Source of the DNA: Acidobacteriota bacterium
GTDB lineage: Bacteria > Acidobacteriota > Blastocatellia > Pyrinomonadales > Pyrinomonadaceae
Direction: 5' to 3'
Assembly (NCBI GenBank): GCA_016713675.1
Contig: JADJOS010000001.1
Coordinates: forward strand, 62,001 to 126,000
DNA: 64,000 bases
In this document: one piece after another, positions 25,092-33,729 of the stretch
Layout of the letters: every line of letters starts with the position of its first letter
Position numbering within the stretch: the stretch's first letter is position 1
Notes under the pieces: generated by a model
The model's database searches: none
The model's input: only the letters and a program-made list of their open reading frames with translations
What the model was told of the DNA's origin: nothing
Made by a program: the position numbers and the translations under genes

Positions 25092-25616
25092 ATGTTTTGC
25101 CCAAAATGCGGACAGCAAAATCCTGAGACCGGCAAATTTTGCCGCAGCTGCGGTACCGATCTCGGCAACGTTTCCAGTGCTCTTGCGGCACCGCACAAGG
25201 CAAAACAGCTCGTCAATCACAAGGGCAAACCGATCCACTGGGAAGGCGCCATCACCAAGATCTGCACAGGCATTGCGTTCTTGATCATCTCGATCGCCCT
25301 GTCGTTCTCGCGAATGGGCGATAGCTGGTGGTTTTGGATGCTGATACCGGCCTTTGGTTCGATCGGCGGCGGTATCGCCCAGTATATGCAGCTTCGCCGA
25401 GCGGAACAGGGCCAGCCAGTTTTCGCTTCGCCAGAATCGATCAACGTTATCGATACTCAGCCCAACAATGCCTTGCCGCCGCCGCAGACCGAATGGGTCT
25501 CACCCGAATCCCGGTATAAGACCGGCGACCTCGCACCGCCGAGCGTCACGGACAACACGACCCGACACCTCGAGATCGACAGCGAAGGCAAGACCATGAC
25601 ACTGCCCAAAAAGTAG
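25092..25616 (+). CDS. Zinc-ribbon membrane protein of unknown function
   Basis: 174 residues. The N-terminus MFCPKCGQQNPETGKFCRSCG is a zinc-ribbon of the zinc_ribbon_2 type (two CxxC pairs). After a short linker two hydrophobic helices follow (ITKICTGIAFLIISIALSF and WWFWMLIPAFGSIGGGIAQYM, about residues 53-100) and then a polar tail. Such ribbon-plus-helices proteins are common in Acidobacteriota and have no assigned function. It follows the methyltransferase gene after 26 bases and may share its transcript. Its downstream side is the long intergenic region with element B. Confidence 0.75.
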   Translation: MFCPKCGQQNPETGKFCRSCGTDLGNVSSALAAPHKAKQLVNHKGKPIHWEGAITKICTGIAFLIISIALSFSRMGDSWWFWMLIPAFGSIGGGIAQYMQLRRAEQGQPVFASPESINVIDTQPNNALPPPQTEWVSPESRYKTGDLAPPSVTDNTTRHLEIDSEGKTMTLPKK

Positions 25617-25698
25617 GCTCCGGAACCGGGAGCGGCAGCGGCCGGATCCTCTCGATGACTGGGTGGATCGCTTCCCCTAAAAAACGCATTTTAAATTA

Positions 25699-25716
25699 CC
25701 GATCATGTATTTTTTA
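25699..25716 (-). repeat. Shared AT-rich box in element B
   Basis: On the - strand TAAAAAATACATGATCGG, one base different from the box at 15484-15501, and again 14 bases from the palindrome core. See element A. Confidence 0.8.
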
Positions 25717-25730
25717 GTGTTTGGTCCAGA

Positions 25731-25748
25731 TTGTGATACGTACCACAA
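25731..25748. promoter_or_regulatory. 18-bp near-perfect palindrome in element B
   Basis: TTGTGATACGTACCACAA, one mismatch from a perfect palindrome and one base different from the core of the palindrome at 15450-15471. Same order relative to the box and repeat array as in element A when read on the - strand. Confidence 0.8.
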
Positions 25749-25770
25749 ATAAATCAACAAAAACTGCAAA

Positions 25771-25884
25771 ACGACCGTCAAAACAGCGTTCTGCAACAGT
25801 CTAAAAGGGTACTTGCGACAATTTTTTGGGGCTTTGCGACAATAAAAAGCGGGATCTGCGACAATAAAATACGACCTTGCGACA
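25771..25884 (-). repeat. Phased repeat array B (five clear copies plus one weak)
   Basis: On the + strand the core reads GCGACA at 25815, 25836, 25858 and 25879, GCAACA at 25793 and a weak ACGACC at 25771. The steps are 22, 22, 21, 22 and 21 bases. On the - strand this is TGTCGC, the same core and the same phase as array A. Outside the core, about 30 bases around TAGACTGTTGCAGAACG match the third unit of array A (TTGACTGTGGCAGAGCCG), so the arrays are homologous and not chance. Confidence 0.85.
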
Positions 25885-26195
25885 ATTGTTAAACCGGCCC
25901 CAAAATGTGCAGCAGGTAGTCATCCTTGTCCATTTCCATCAAAGACCCAACGCCGCCCAGCCTTCCCATTCGAAATTACGATTCCCAACGCCCCATTTCA
26001 AACCCGTAAGCCCCAAACCAAACATTCGCATCCATCCGATACCCAGCCTTTCCGTCACAAATAAGCGCGGCAGGTAGCAAGTGGACCAATATAAGGTCGT
26101 TTAGGGCTTGGGGCACAAAAAGGATCGATCTTCGCCAAAGTCGACGAGTACCGAATGTGAGCCGCAAAGATCGCAGGTCTGACACGACCCCTCTT

Positions 26196-26540
26196 TTATT
26201 TGGATGGAAGGGTTTTTGCCATTGTATTTTGGCGGGTCTCGTGATGGTCTTTCAGACGGTCACAGACGAGATCGCAGAGCTCGAATATTGTCGGGTCGGA
26301 GACACGATAGTTTGCTGTTAGGCCTTGTTTGCGGCGCGAAACGATACCGGATCGAAAGAGGATCGAGAGATGTTTTGAGACGTTGGCCTGATTGGCACCG
26401 GTGGCTGCGACGATCTCAGTGACCGACATTTCGTTTTCGCCGAGCGTGTTCAGAATACGGAGCCGCATCGGCTCGGACAGCATACGAAACCGTTCGGCGA
26501 TCAGCTCCAGTGCGTCGTCGGTTAGATCAACATTTTTCAT
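26196..26540 (-). CDS. ArsR-family winged-helix repressor
   Basis: 114 residues from ATG 26540. The ArsR/SmtB core is clear: RFRMLSEPMRLRILNTLGENEMSVTEIVAATGANQANVSKHLSILFRSGIVSRRKQG. Two cysteines, Cys89 and Cys93, in the C-terminal helix (FELCDLVC) could bind a thiophilic metal or take part in thiol sensing, but the usual alpha-3 Cys pair is missing. It is divergent from the DUF2892-TolC-MFP-RND operon and probably represses it from the dyad at 26715-26732. A longer frame (from 26597) exists, but the earlier part does not resemble the family. Confidence 0.88.
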   Translation of the reverse strand: MKNVDLTDDALELIAERFRMLSEPMRLRILNTLGENEMSVTEIVAATGANQANVSKHLSILFRSGIVSRRKQGLTANYRVSDPTIFELCDLVCDRLKDHHETRQNTMAKTLPSK

Positions 26541-26714
26541 CAATAGCTCTATTGTCCTGCCAAAGCCGCTTCGGGTATTTGAGCTCTTTAATACCATATT
26601 ATTGTCCAGATACGCAGCCTCTGCCTAATCCGCCAAGTTAGCCTCACTGAACTATTTCCAGTTTCTATTCGGTTGCCCTTGACAGCCCCCTCCAAAGAGG
26701 ACTAAATTAAGTAT

Positions 26715-26732
26715 ACTATATCACTATATAGT
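26715..26732. promoter_or_regulatory. Probable ArsR operator in the divergent promoter region
   Basis: ACTATAT (26715-26721) is followed by the perfect 10-bp palindrome ACTATATAGT (26723-26732). It lies between the divergent repressor and efflux genes, 35 bases before the DUF2892 start, in an AT-rich stretch. A TTGACA at 26679-26684 with TAAATT at 26703 may form the -35/-10 pair. AT-rich dyads of this kind are typical ArsR sites. Confidence 0.55.
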
Positions 26733-26766
26733 TATCTATTGAATTATTGAATTGGAGAAAGATATT

Positions 26767-26958
26767 ATGACCATCCCTAAAATGATCGACCTTATCGCAG
26801 GAGTGTTTGTATTTATTAGCGTCGTGCTCGGGTTTTGGGTAAGTCCGTACTTCTTTTATTTTACGGGCTTTGTCGGGCTTAATCTGGCACAGTCCGCGAT
26901 CACCGGTTGGTGCCCGATGATGTCTATCCTGAAAATGGCCGGAGTTAAAGAAGCCTGA
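26767..26958 (+). CDS. DUF2892 (YgaP-TM-like) small inner-membrane protein
   Basis: 63 residues from ATG 26767, preceded by GGAGAAAG at a good distance; the frame also opens at TTG 26752. Two membrane helices (LIAGVFVFISVVLGFWV and YFFYFTGFVGLNLAQSAITGW) and the family tail TGWCPMMSILKMAGVKE with one conserved Cys. The same fold forms the membrane part of the rhodanese YgaP and often goes with ArsR-type regulators. It is the first gene of the efflux operon, 25 bases before the TolC gene. Its role is unknown; a link to sulfur or thiol stress is possible. Confidence 0.85.
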   Translation: MTIPKMIDLIAGVFVFISVVLGFWVSPYFFYFTGFVGLNLAQSAITGWCPMMSILKMAGVKEA

Positions 26959-26983
26959 TCGAAACGGTCAGCCGCGAGCAACA

Positions 26984-28372
26984 ATGCCCAATCAGCTAAC
27001 AAATATCAGTTCGTTCAGGTCATTGCGATATCTTTCGGTGTTGTTGGTCATACTTGCAGCATCGTCGGCCGGCATCCGGGCCCAAACCATCAATGCTCCG
27101 CGGCTCGAACTCGATGACGCGGTCGACAAAGCGTTGGCAAACAACCCGCAGACCAAGGTTTCCGAATCACGGCTAAAGATCGCCGACCTCAAGATCAACG
27201 AGGCAAAGGCCGGGCGAAAGCCGCTCGTGCAGTTTACTCAGTCGATCATCAACAGCAACAATCCGGTCTTTGTGTTCGGATCATTACTAGAGCAAGGAAG
27301 GTTCGGAACGTCAAATTTTGCGATCGACGCTCTCAATGATCCGAGTGCCCTCACCAATTTCAGGTCGCTCATCAGCGCCCAGATGCCGCTTTTTGACCAG
27401 CGGCAGACCAAAGCTCGCACCGATATGGCATCGACGGCGAGGAACCAGGCAGAACTGCAGTCGGAGGCCGTAAGACAGCAATTGCGGTTTGACGTGCTGC
27501 GCGACTTTTACGGAGCTGTACTCGGTAAAGAAATGCTCAAGGTCAGCGACGAAGCGGTTCGATCCGCAGATGCCAACCGTAAGAAGGCAAAGGACATGGT
27601 CGATGTCGGCATGACGACGGACGCCGACTTTTTCGCGGCAGAGGTCGAGCTTGCGAATGCAGGCCAGCAAAAACTCGAGGCCGAGAGCCGGCTGGCGGTG
27701 ACCAAGGCGGGACTCAATCTGCTGCTCGGCGACAGACCCGAAACTGAACGCGAGATAATTGGCGATCTGCAGGAAAAGTACTTTCCCGTCGGAGATCAGG
27801 CCGAACTTATCCGTACCGCTTTTATAAATCGTCCCGACTATCTCAGTTCGGAATTAGCAATAAAGAATTCGAAGCGTCAGATAAGAGCTGTCAAGGACCT
27901 CGATCTGCCGCGTGTCGACGCCTTTGGCAATTTTGGCTACAGCTCGCCTTATATCGCAAACGGCAGCACAGATTATACGGTCGGAGTGACCCTGAGCTAC
28001 ACACTATTCGATGCAGGGCGAAAAACGCGAAAAGCTTTGGCGGCCGAGGCCGAAATTCTTGCCGACAGCGAACGACAAGTGCTGGCGAACCAAATAAGCC
28101 TCGGCGTAGTGCGGGCATTTCAGGAACACAACACGGCAAAAGCGAAGATACAGGTCTCGATCAAGAGCATTATGCAAGCGGAAGAATCACTCAGGATCGG
28201 CAAGGACCGCTACAAATCAGGACTGACGACATTTAACGAAGTGATCAGGTCAGAATCGGCGTTGGTCCGGGCAAAGCACAGCCTTTTGACAGCTCGATAT
28301 GAGTATTACGTCTCATATGCTTCGTTGCTGCTCGCGACGGGACAACTGACCGATGTACGGCTCTTTTACTAG
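26984..28372 (+). CDS. TolC-family outer-membrane efflux protein
   Basis: 462 residues. A signal peptide (YLSVLLVILAASSAGIRAQ) is followed by two OEP repeats, each of long helices with a short beta part: LELDDAVDKALANNPQTKVSESRLKIADLKINEAKAGRKP and later VGVTLSYTLFDAGRKTRKALAAEAEI, typical of the family. The protein forms the outer-membrane channel of a tripartite pump with the two genes that follow. The next ATG is 12 bases downstream. Confidence 0.93.
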   Translation: MPNQLTNISSFRSLRYLSVLLVILAASSAGIRAQTINAPRLELDDAVDKALANNPQTKVSESRLKIADLKINEAKAGRKPLVQFTQSIINSNNPVFVFGSLLEQGRFGTSNFAIDALNDPSALTNFRSLISAQMPLFDQRQTKARTDMASTARNQAELQSEAVRQQLRFDVLRDFYGAVLGKEMLKVSDEAVRSADANRKKAKDMVDVGMTTDADFFAAEVELANAGQQKLEAESRLAVTKAGLNLLLGDRPETEREIIGDLQEKYFPVGDQAELIRTAFINRPDYLSSELAIKNSKRQIRAVKDLDLPRVDAFGNFGYSSPYIANGSTDYTVGVTLSYTLFDAGRKTRKALAAEAEILADSERQVLANQISLGVVRAFQEHNTAKAKIQVSIKSIMQAEESLRIGKDRYKSGLTTFNEVIRSESALVRAKHSLLTARYEYYVSYASLLLATGQLTDVRLFY

Positions 28373-28384
28373 ACAGGTGAAGGT

Positions 28385-29584
28385 ATGAAAACGAAATTTG
28401 CATTGATATCGGCGGCGGTGATCGCTTCATTTCTTGCCTCCTCGTGCGGCAAAGAAAAGGCACCGGAAACGAATACGCCGGCTGCGGCAGAGATGAAGAA
28501 TGTCGCGATCGTAAAAGTCTCGCGTTCGTCGATCGAGGATTTTTACGAGGCGACCGGAACCGTCAAGGCAAAAACGACGACGCAGGTGTCGGCGAATATG
28601 ATGGGCCGCATAATCTCGTTCCCCGCCGCCGAGGGCGACACGGTCACACGCGGCCAGGTCCTGGTCGAGATCGATAACAGCGAGAGCAAAACGCAGCTTG
28701 CACGGGCTCAGGCAGGACTGAAAGAGGCTCAGGCGTCGCTTGTCGAGGTGGCCAGATCTGTCGACAGTGCAAACGCCGGCGTACGGAGCGCCGAAGCTAA
28801 CAAGCAGCTTGCCGAGAAGACATTTGCCAGATACAAGGAGCTCTATGAAAGGCGTTCGGCAAGCGCACAGGAATTTGACGAGGCACAGTCGCGGTTGAAA
28901 GCCGCCACCTCAGAGCTCGAACGAGCCCGTGCAAATGTGCAGACAATACTCTCAAAAAACAAACAGATCAATGCACGGATCGATCAGGCAAAGGCCGAGA
29001 TCGCAAACACACAGGTCTATTCAGGATATTCAAAGATCACGTCGCCCGTTTCGGGCATTGTAGTCAAGAAATTTGCCGAGTCCGGTGCGACGGCAGCACC
29101 GGGATCGCCGCTGCTTTCGATCGAGGACAATTCGCAGTATCGGCTCGAGGTAGCCGTCGAAGAATCGCATTCGCGTTCGATCCGCGTCGGCGGCCGCGTC
29201 GTTGTGCGAATCGACGCTGTCAGCGAAGGCGAATTCATGGCAACCATCGCCGAAATAATGCCGACCTCCGATGCCGCGAGCCGGAGCTATACGGTCAAGG
29301 TCGACCTGCCGGCAAATGCGGCGTTAAAGAGCGGGCTTTACGGCCTCGCACGTTTTCCGGTTGCGCAGAAAGAGGCGATCACCGTGCCGCAAACGGCGAT
29401 CGTCCAGCGAGGCCAATTGACAGGGGTCTATCTGGTCGGGAGCGAAGGAAACGTGCAGTTCAGGATCGTCACGACCGGCAAAACTTCCGAAGGAATGGTC
29501 GAGATCTTGTCGGGCGTCTCTGAGGGTGACGAGATCGCGAGTTCGGAAGTCGACAAGTTGAGCGACGGCACAAAGGTCAGGTAA
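28385..29584 (+). CDS. RND efflux periplasmic adaptor (membrane fusion protein)
   Basis: 399 residues. The N-terminal signal ends in FLASSC, a likely lipoprotein cleavage site (Cys21). The MFP domains are in the usual order: lipoyl half (GTVKAKTTTQVSANMMGRIISFPAAEGDTVTRGQVLVEID), a long coiled-coil hairpin (residues about 100-215), second lipoyl half (YSKITSPVSGIVVKKFAESGA) and the beta-barrel part. It joins the RND pump to TolC in the periplasm. The RND gene starts five bases after its stop, so the three pump genes are one operon. Confidence 0.93.
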   Translation: MKTKFALISAAVIASFLASSCGKEKAPETNTPAAAEMKNVAIVKVSRSSIEDFYEATGTVKAKTTTQVSANMMGRIISFPAAEGDTVTRGQVLVEIDNSESKTQLARAQAGLKEAQASLVEVARSVDSANAGVRSAEANKQLAEKTFARYKELYERRSASAQEFDEAQSRLKAATSELERARANVQTILSKNKQINARIDQAKAEIANTQVYSGYSKITSPVSGIVVKKFAESGATAAPGSPLLSIEDNSQYRLEVAVEESHSRSIRVGGRVVVRIDAVSEGEFMATIAEIMPTSDAASRSYTVKVDLPANAALKSGLYGLARFPVAQKEAITVPQTAIVQRGQLTGVYLVGSEGNVQFRIVTTGKTSEGMVEILSGVSEGDEIASSEVDKLSDGTKVR

Positions 29585-29588
29585 GAAA

Positions 29589-32500
29589 ATGAAAGATCTC
29601 GGCATCGCAGGCAAACTCGCCAAAGCATTTATCCAGTCAAAGCTGACACCGCTCATTATTGCGGCGTCCGTTTTACTCGGCGTTGGTGCCGTGGTCATGC
29701 TTCCACGCGAAGAAGAACCGCAGATCATCGTACCGATGGTCGATGTAATGGTGCAGATGCCAGGTGCGTCGTCGGACGAGGTCGAGCAGCGTGTTACCAA
29801 ACCGATCGAAAAGCTTCTGTGGGAAATTCCGGGTGTCGAATATATCTATTCAACGTCATCGCCCGGTGCGTCGATCGTCATTGTTAGGTTCAAGGTCGGC
29901 CAGAATGAAGAGGACGCCCTCGTCCATCTCAATCAAAAACTCTTTTCCAACGCCGACCAGACTCCTGTCGGGGCCTCGGCACCGCTTGTCAAACAGCGTT
30001 CGATCGACGATGTGCCGATCCTGGCACTGACATTGTCGAGTGCAAATTACGACCATTTTACGCTCCGGCGTGTCGCGGCACAGGTCAGCGACCAAATAAA
30101 AGAAGTAACAGATGTCTCCGATGTGCAGATCATCGGCGGGCAGCGGCGGCAGGTCCGCGTGTTGCTGGACGACGCCAAAATGTCGTCACGCAATATAGCA
30201 CCTGCCGCCATCATCCCGATGCTACAGCAGTCTAACCAGCAGCAGGCATCGGGAAATTTCTCATCGCAAAACCGCGAGGTCATTGTCGAGACCGGCAATT
30301 TCCTCGCGTCGGCGGATGATGTTGGCAGCGTTGTTGTCGGGGTATTCGGTGATCGTCCGGTGTTTTTGCGGGATGTAGCGGGAATAGTCGACGGGCCGGC
30401 CGAACCGGCAGATTACGTCATGCACGGCGAACGCGGAGCGAGCGGCGTCGATCCGGCCGTGACGATCGCGGTTTCGAAGCGAAAGAGCACCAACGCTATC
30501 GAGATCGCCCACAAGGTGATTGCCAAGGTCGAATCGCTCAAGGGCTCATCGATCCCGAGCGATATGCGTGTCACCGAGACGCGAAATTACGGTGAAACGG
30601 CAGCCGAAAAATCGAACGAATTACTGCTGCATATGCTGATAGCTATTGCGTCGGTATCGGTGCTGATCATGCTCGCCCTTGGCATTCGCGAAGCCGGAAT
30701 TGTGGCGATCGCGATACCGGTGACGCTGGCTTTGACACTCGCGGTCTTTTATTTCTACGGCTACACACTCAATCGGATCACTCTTTTCGCACTAATATTT
30801 TCGATCGGAATTCTCGTCGATGACGCGATAGTTGTCGTAGAAAACATGACGCGCCATTACAACCTGCCCGAGAACAAAGGGCGTCCGCTGGTCGATATCG
30901 CTGTCGCAGCGGTCGATGAGGTTGGCAATCCGACGATCCTCGCGACATTCGCGGTGATGGCGGCAATTCTGCCGATGGCATTCGTCGGTGGCCTGATGGG
31001 GCCGTATATGCGGCCGATACCGATCGGAGCGTCGGCGGCGATGGTGTTTTCGATGCTCGTCGCATTTGTTGTTACGCCATGGGCGAGCCTGAAGATGCTC
31101 AAGCGGGACGTAAAGCACGAACACGGTAAAGAGGGCTATACCACCAAACTCTACCGTAAAGTGATGAACCGCATCATCTGCCGTCCGGTTTGGCGTTACG
31201 TTTTTCTCGGAGGTGTGGTCTTTCTGCTGCTCGCGTCAATGTCGCTGGTCGCTCTGAAGGCCGTCAAGGTCAAGATGCTGCCCTTTGACAACAAGAGCGA
31301 GTTTCAGGTGATCGTCGATATGCCCGAGGGCTCGACGCTCGAACAAACGGCGGCCGTTACTCGCGAGCTCGCAGGCTATGTCGGCACGATGCCCGAGATC
31401 GTCAACTATCAGATGTATGTCGGCACCTCGGCACCATATAATTTCAACGGCTTGGTCCGTCACTACTTCCTGCGACGAGGATCAAATGTCGCGGATATTC
31501 AGGTCAATCTACTTTCAAAAGATGAACGCTCATTGCAGAGTCACGACATTGCAAAACGCGTTCGCCCAGCCTTGCAGCAGATCGCATTCAAATACGGTGC
31601 GAACGTCAAGATCGCCGAGGTTCCGCCCGGCCCGCCAGTTCTTCAGACCATCGTTGCCGAAGTTTACGGCCCTGCCTATGACAGACAGATCGAGATCGCC
31701 CGGAATATCCGCGACATCCTTGAACAGACCGACGGTGTGGTCGACGTCGATTGGTACGTCGAGGACAACCAGACAAAATACAGCCTCAAGATCGACAAAG
31801 AAAAAGCTGCGATAAACGGCATCACCGCGGAGCAGATAACGCAAACGATGCGTGTTGCGGTTGACGGTCTGAACGTCGGCCTCCTTCATCTGCCAAACGA
31901 AAAAGAAGACGCCTACATCAACCTGCGACTGCCAAAGGCCGACCGTTCTGGGATCGCTGATATCCAACGAATAAAGGTCGTCGGAAATCGCGGGAATCTG
32001 GTTCCGGTCTCCGAGCTCGTCACTGTCCAAGAACTGAAGAACGACAAGAGTATCTATCACAAAAACCTGATGCCGGTCGTCTATGTGACGGCGGATGTTG
32101 CCGGTGCTATCGAGAGCCCTGTTTATGCGATCCTTGGCCTGAACGAAAAGGTGGATGCGATGAAGCTGCCCGAGGGCTACGCCCTGGAACGATATGTCGC
32201 GTCTCAGCCTTTCCTGACCGACAAATATTCGATGAAATGGGACGGCGAATGGCACATTACGTATGAGGTCTTTCGCGACATGGGCATCGCTTTTGCGGCG
32301 GTGATGATCCTGATCTACATACTCGTCGTCGGCTGGTTCCAATCGTTCAAAACACCGCTGACGATCATGGCTGCGATACCATTCTCGCTCGTCGGCATCT
32401 TGCCCGCACATGCCTTGATGGGAGCATTCTTTACGGCGACGTCGATGATCGGATTTATCGCCGGAGCAGGCATTGTCGTGCGAAATTCGATCATTCTCGT

Positions 32501-32771
32501 CGATTTTGTCCAACTCAGAATGGCCGATGGAATGCCGTTGATCGAGGCCGTAGTGGACGCGGGTGCCGTGCGATTTCGCCCGATGCTGTTGACTGCGGCG
32601 GCGGTGATCGTCGGTTCGTCGGTGATGCTGTTCGACCCGATCTTTCAGGGCCTGGCGATCTCACTAATGGCAGGCGAAGTAGCGTCTTTGCTGCTGTCCC
32701 GAATGGCAGTGCCAGTGTTGTTCTACTTGAGTGAACGCAAAAATGCGCAATTGGAATGCAGCGATGAGTAG
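29589..32771 (+). CDS. RND-family efflux permease (AcrB/MdtB type)
   Basis: 1060 residues, the normal RND length, with 12 membrane helices and two large periplasmic loops. The fourth helix has the proton-relay pair in GILVDDAIVVVEN, and the C-terminal half repeats the pattern (GFIAGAGIVVRNSIILVDFV). The N-terminal beta-alpha-beta region (PQIIVPMVDVMVQMPGASSDEVEQRVTKPIEKLL) resembles hydrophobe/amphiphile pumps more than CzcA heavy-metal pumps, yet the substrate is open. It is under the ArsR-type regulator described here. After its stop the SDR gene is convergent, 35 bases away. Confidence 0.93.
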   Translation: MKDLGIAGKLAKAFIQSKLTPLIIAASVLLGVGAVVMLPREEEPQIIVPMVDVMVQMPGASSDEVEQRVTKPIEKLLWEIPGVEYIYSTSSPGASIVIVRFKVGQNEEDALVHLNQKLFSNADQTPVGASAPLVKQRSIDDVPILALTLSSANYDHFTLRRVAAQVSDQIKEVTDVSDVQIIGGQRRQVRVLLDDAKMSSRNIAPAAIIPMLQQSNQQQASGNFSSQNREVIVETGNFLASADDVGSVVVGVFGDRPVFLRDVAGIVDGPAEPADYVMHGERGASGVDPAVTIAVSKRKSTNAIEIAHKVIAKVESLKGSSIPSDMRVTETRNYGETAAEKSNELLLHMLIAIASVSVLIMLALGIREAGIVAIAIPVTLALTLAVFYFYGYTLNRITLFALIFSIGILVDDAIVVVENMTRHYNLPENKGRPLVDIAVAAVDEVGNPTILATFAVMAAILPMAFVGGLMGPYMRPIPIGASAAMVFSMLVAFVVTPWASLKMLKRDVKHEHGKEGYTTKLYRKVMNRIICRPVWRYVFLGGVVFLLLASMSLVALKAVKVKMLPFDNKSEFQVIVDMPEGSTLEQTAAVTRELAGYVGTMPEIVNYQMYVGTSAPYNFNGLVRHYFLRRGSNVADIQVNLLSKDERSLQSHDIAKRVRPALQQIAFKYGANVKIAEVPPGPPVLQTIVAEVYGPAYDRQIEIARNIRDILEQTDGVVDVDWYVEDNQTKYSLKIDKEKAAINGITAEQITQTMRVAVDGLNVGLLHLPNEKEDAYINLRLPKADRSGIADIQRIKVVGNRGNLVPVSELVTVQELKNDKSIYHKNLMPVVYVTADVAGAIESPVYAILGLNEKVDAMKLPEGYALERYVASQPFLTDKYSMKWDGEWHITYEVFRDMGIAFAAVMILIYILVVGWFQSFKTPLTIMAAIPFSLVGILPAHALMGAFFTATSMIGFIAGAGIVVRNSIILVDFVQLRMADGMPLIEAVVDAGAVRFRPMLLTAAAVIVGSSVMLFDPIFQGLAISLMAGEVASLLLSRMAVPVLFYLSERKNAQLECSDE

Positions 32772-32806
32772 CCAGCCTCGGCCCCTCGGTTGCAAACGGC
32801 CACCGC

Positions 32807-33643
32807 TTATTTCTTACGCAGGCTCATCTTGTGACCGCTGATGCGTTCGATCACTCGGAGGTAGCGTTTTGGGAAGAGGCGTGAAAATGCGCTGATGGCA
32901 AAGGCGTCAGAGCCGATAAGGATGCGCGGGTTGCGGTCCTTCATACCCTTGACGATCGTTTCGGCGGCGGTTTCGGGCGAAGTGCGGGCGACCTTGTCAA
33001 AGAATTTGGTGCCCTGCTGTTTCCATTCTTCGGGCGTGCCCTCGCCGATACGCGAATTGCGGGCGATGTTGGTCTTGATGCCGCCGGGATGGATGGCGGA
33101 GACGGTGATGTTAGAACCGGCGAGCTCGTGCCGCAGGCTTTCCGTAAAGCCGCGGACGGCAAATTTGGACGAGCAGTATGCGGTCTGCTCCTCGGGTGCG
33201 ATGAAGCCGAAAACGCTCGAGACGTTGAGGATATGACCGCTTTCCTGCTGTCGAAGGATCGGCAGAAATACCTTGCAGCCGTAGATGACGCCCCAGAAAT
33301 TGACGCCCATCAGCCATTCGAAGTCGTCTATCGAGAGTTGCTCAAACTCGCCGATCACGCCGACGCCGGCGTTGTTGACAAGATGCGTGACGCGGCCGTG
33401 TTTGGCAACTGCTTCGTCCGCGAGCCGCTGAACCTGATCGAGTTTGGACACATCGATGACGTGCTGCGAGACTGGGACGCCGAGTCTCTCTACCATTTCG
33501 GCAGTCACGGCGAGCTCAGCCTCGTTCCAGTCAGAGATCGCCAGACCTGCGATCTTTTCCTCAGCCATTTTGACCGCCAAAGCCCGCCCAATTCCCGACG
33601 CGGCTCCGGTGATCACTGCTACGCTGTTGCTATTTAGACTCAT
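32807..33643 (-). CDS. Short-chain dehydrogenase/reductase
   Basis: 278 residues of the classical SDR family. TGAASGIGRALAVKMAEE is the TGxxxGxG cofactor turn, NNAGVG the structural motif, and YCSSKFAVRGFTESLRHEL the catalytic YxxxK. The Asp after the second strand (AISDWNEAE) suggests NAD(H) rather than NADP(H). The substrate cannot be told from sequence. The gene stands alone; an 86-base AT-rich gap separates it from the next gene of the same strand. Confidence 0.9.
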   Translation of the reverse strand: MSLNSNSVAVITGAASGIGRALAVKMAEEKIAGLAISDWNEAELAVTAEMVERLGVPVSQHVIDVSKLDQVQRLADEAVAKHGRVTHLVNNAGVGVIGEFEQLSIDDFEWLMGVNFWGVIYGCKVFLPILRQQESGHILNVSSVFGFIAPEEQTAYCSSKFAVRGFTESLRHELAGSNITVSAIHPGGIKTNIARNSRIGEGTPEEWKQQGTKFFDKVARTSPETAAETIVKGMKDRNPRILIGSDAFAISAFSRLFPKRYLRVIERISGHKMSLRKK

Positions 33644-33729
33644 AAGAATAATTATCCACAGATAAACACGGATTGACCCAGATAAGAAAAATGATCTTCA
33701 TCTGTGCCTATCTGCGTCCATCTGTGGTT

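Larger units (their letters stand above)
25617..26195. other. 579-base intergenic region holding repeat element B
   Basis: No convincing gene. It contains the inverted counterpart of element A: AT-rich box (25699-25716), palindrome (25731-25748), phased repeats (25771-25884) and a GCCCCAAA box (25897-25904). On the - strand just past the ArsR stop, a short open stretch (26195 to about 26105) encodes a CxxCxxC-like peptide ending in DRSFLCPKP but has no start codon I can defend. Confidence 0.75.

Noticed and set aside
25617..25660. Terminator after the zinc-ribbon membrane protein
   Set aside because: The segment GCTCCGGAACCGGGAGC can pair, but with a bulge and without any T run, so I did not list it.
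25771..25884. CRISPR array
   Set aside because: The kept core is only 6-10 bases, the period is 21-22 bp with spacers of about 12-15 bases, and no cas genes are present. CRISPR repeats are 24-48 bases with longer spacers.
26105..26195. Small CxxC peptide frame on the - strand after arsR (ending DRSFLCPKP)
   Set aside because: The residues look zinc-ribbon-like, but there is no start codon in frame before the arsR coding sequence. It could be the tail of a frameshifted ArsR variant; too weak to call.
31530..32513. 327-codon - strand frame inside the RND permease gene
   Set aside because: Shadow of the RND gene; Asp/His/Arg-rich product without family.
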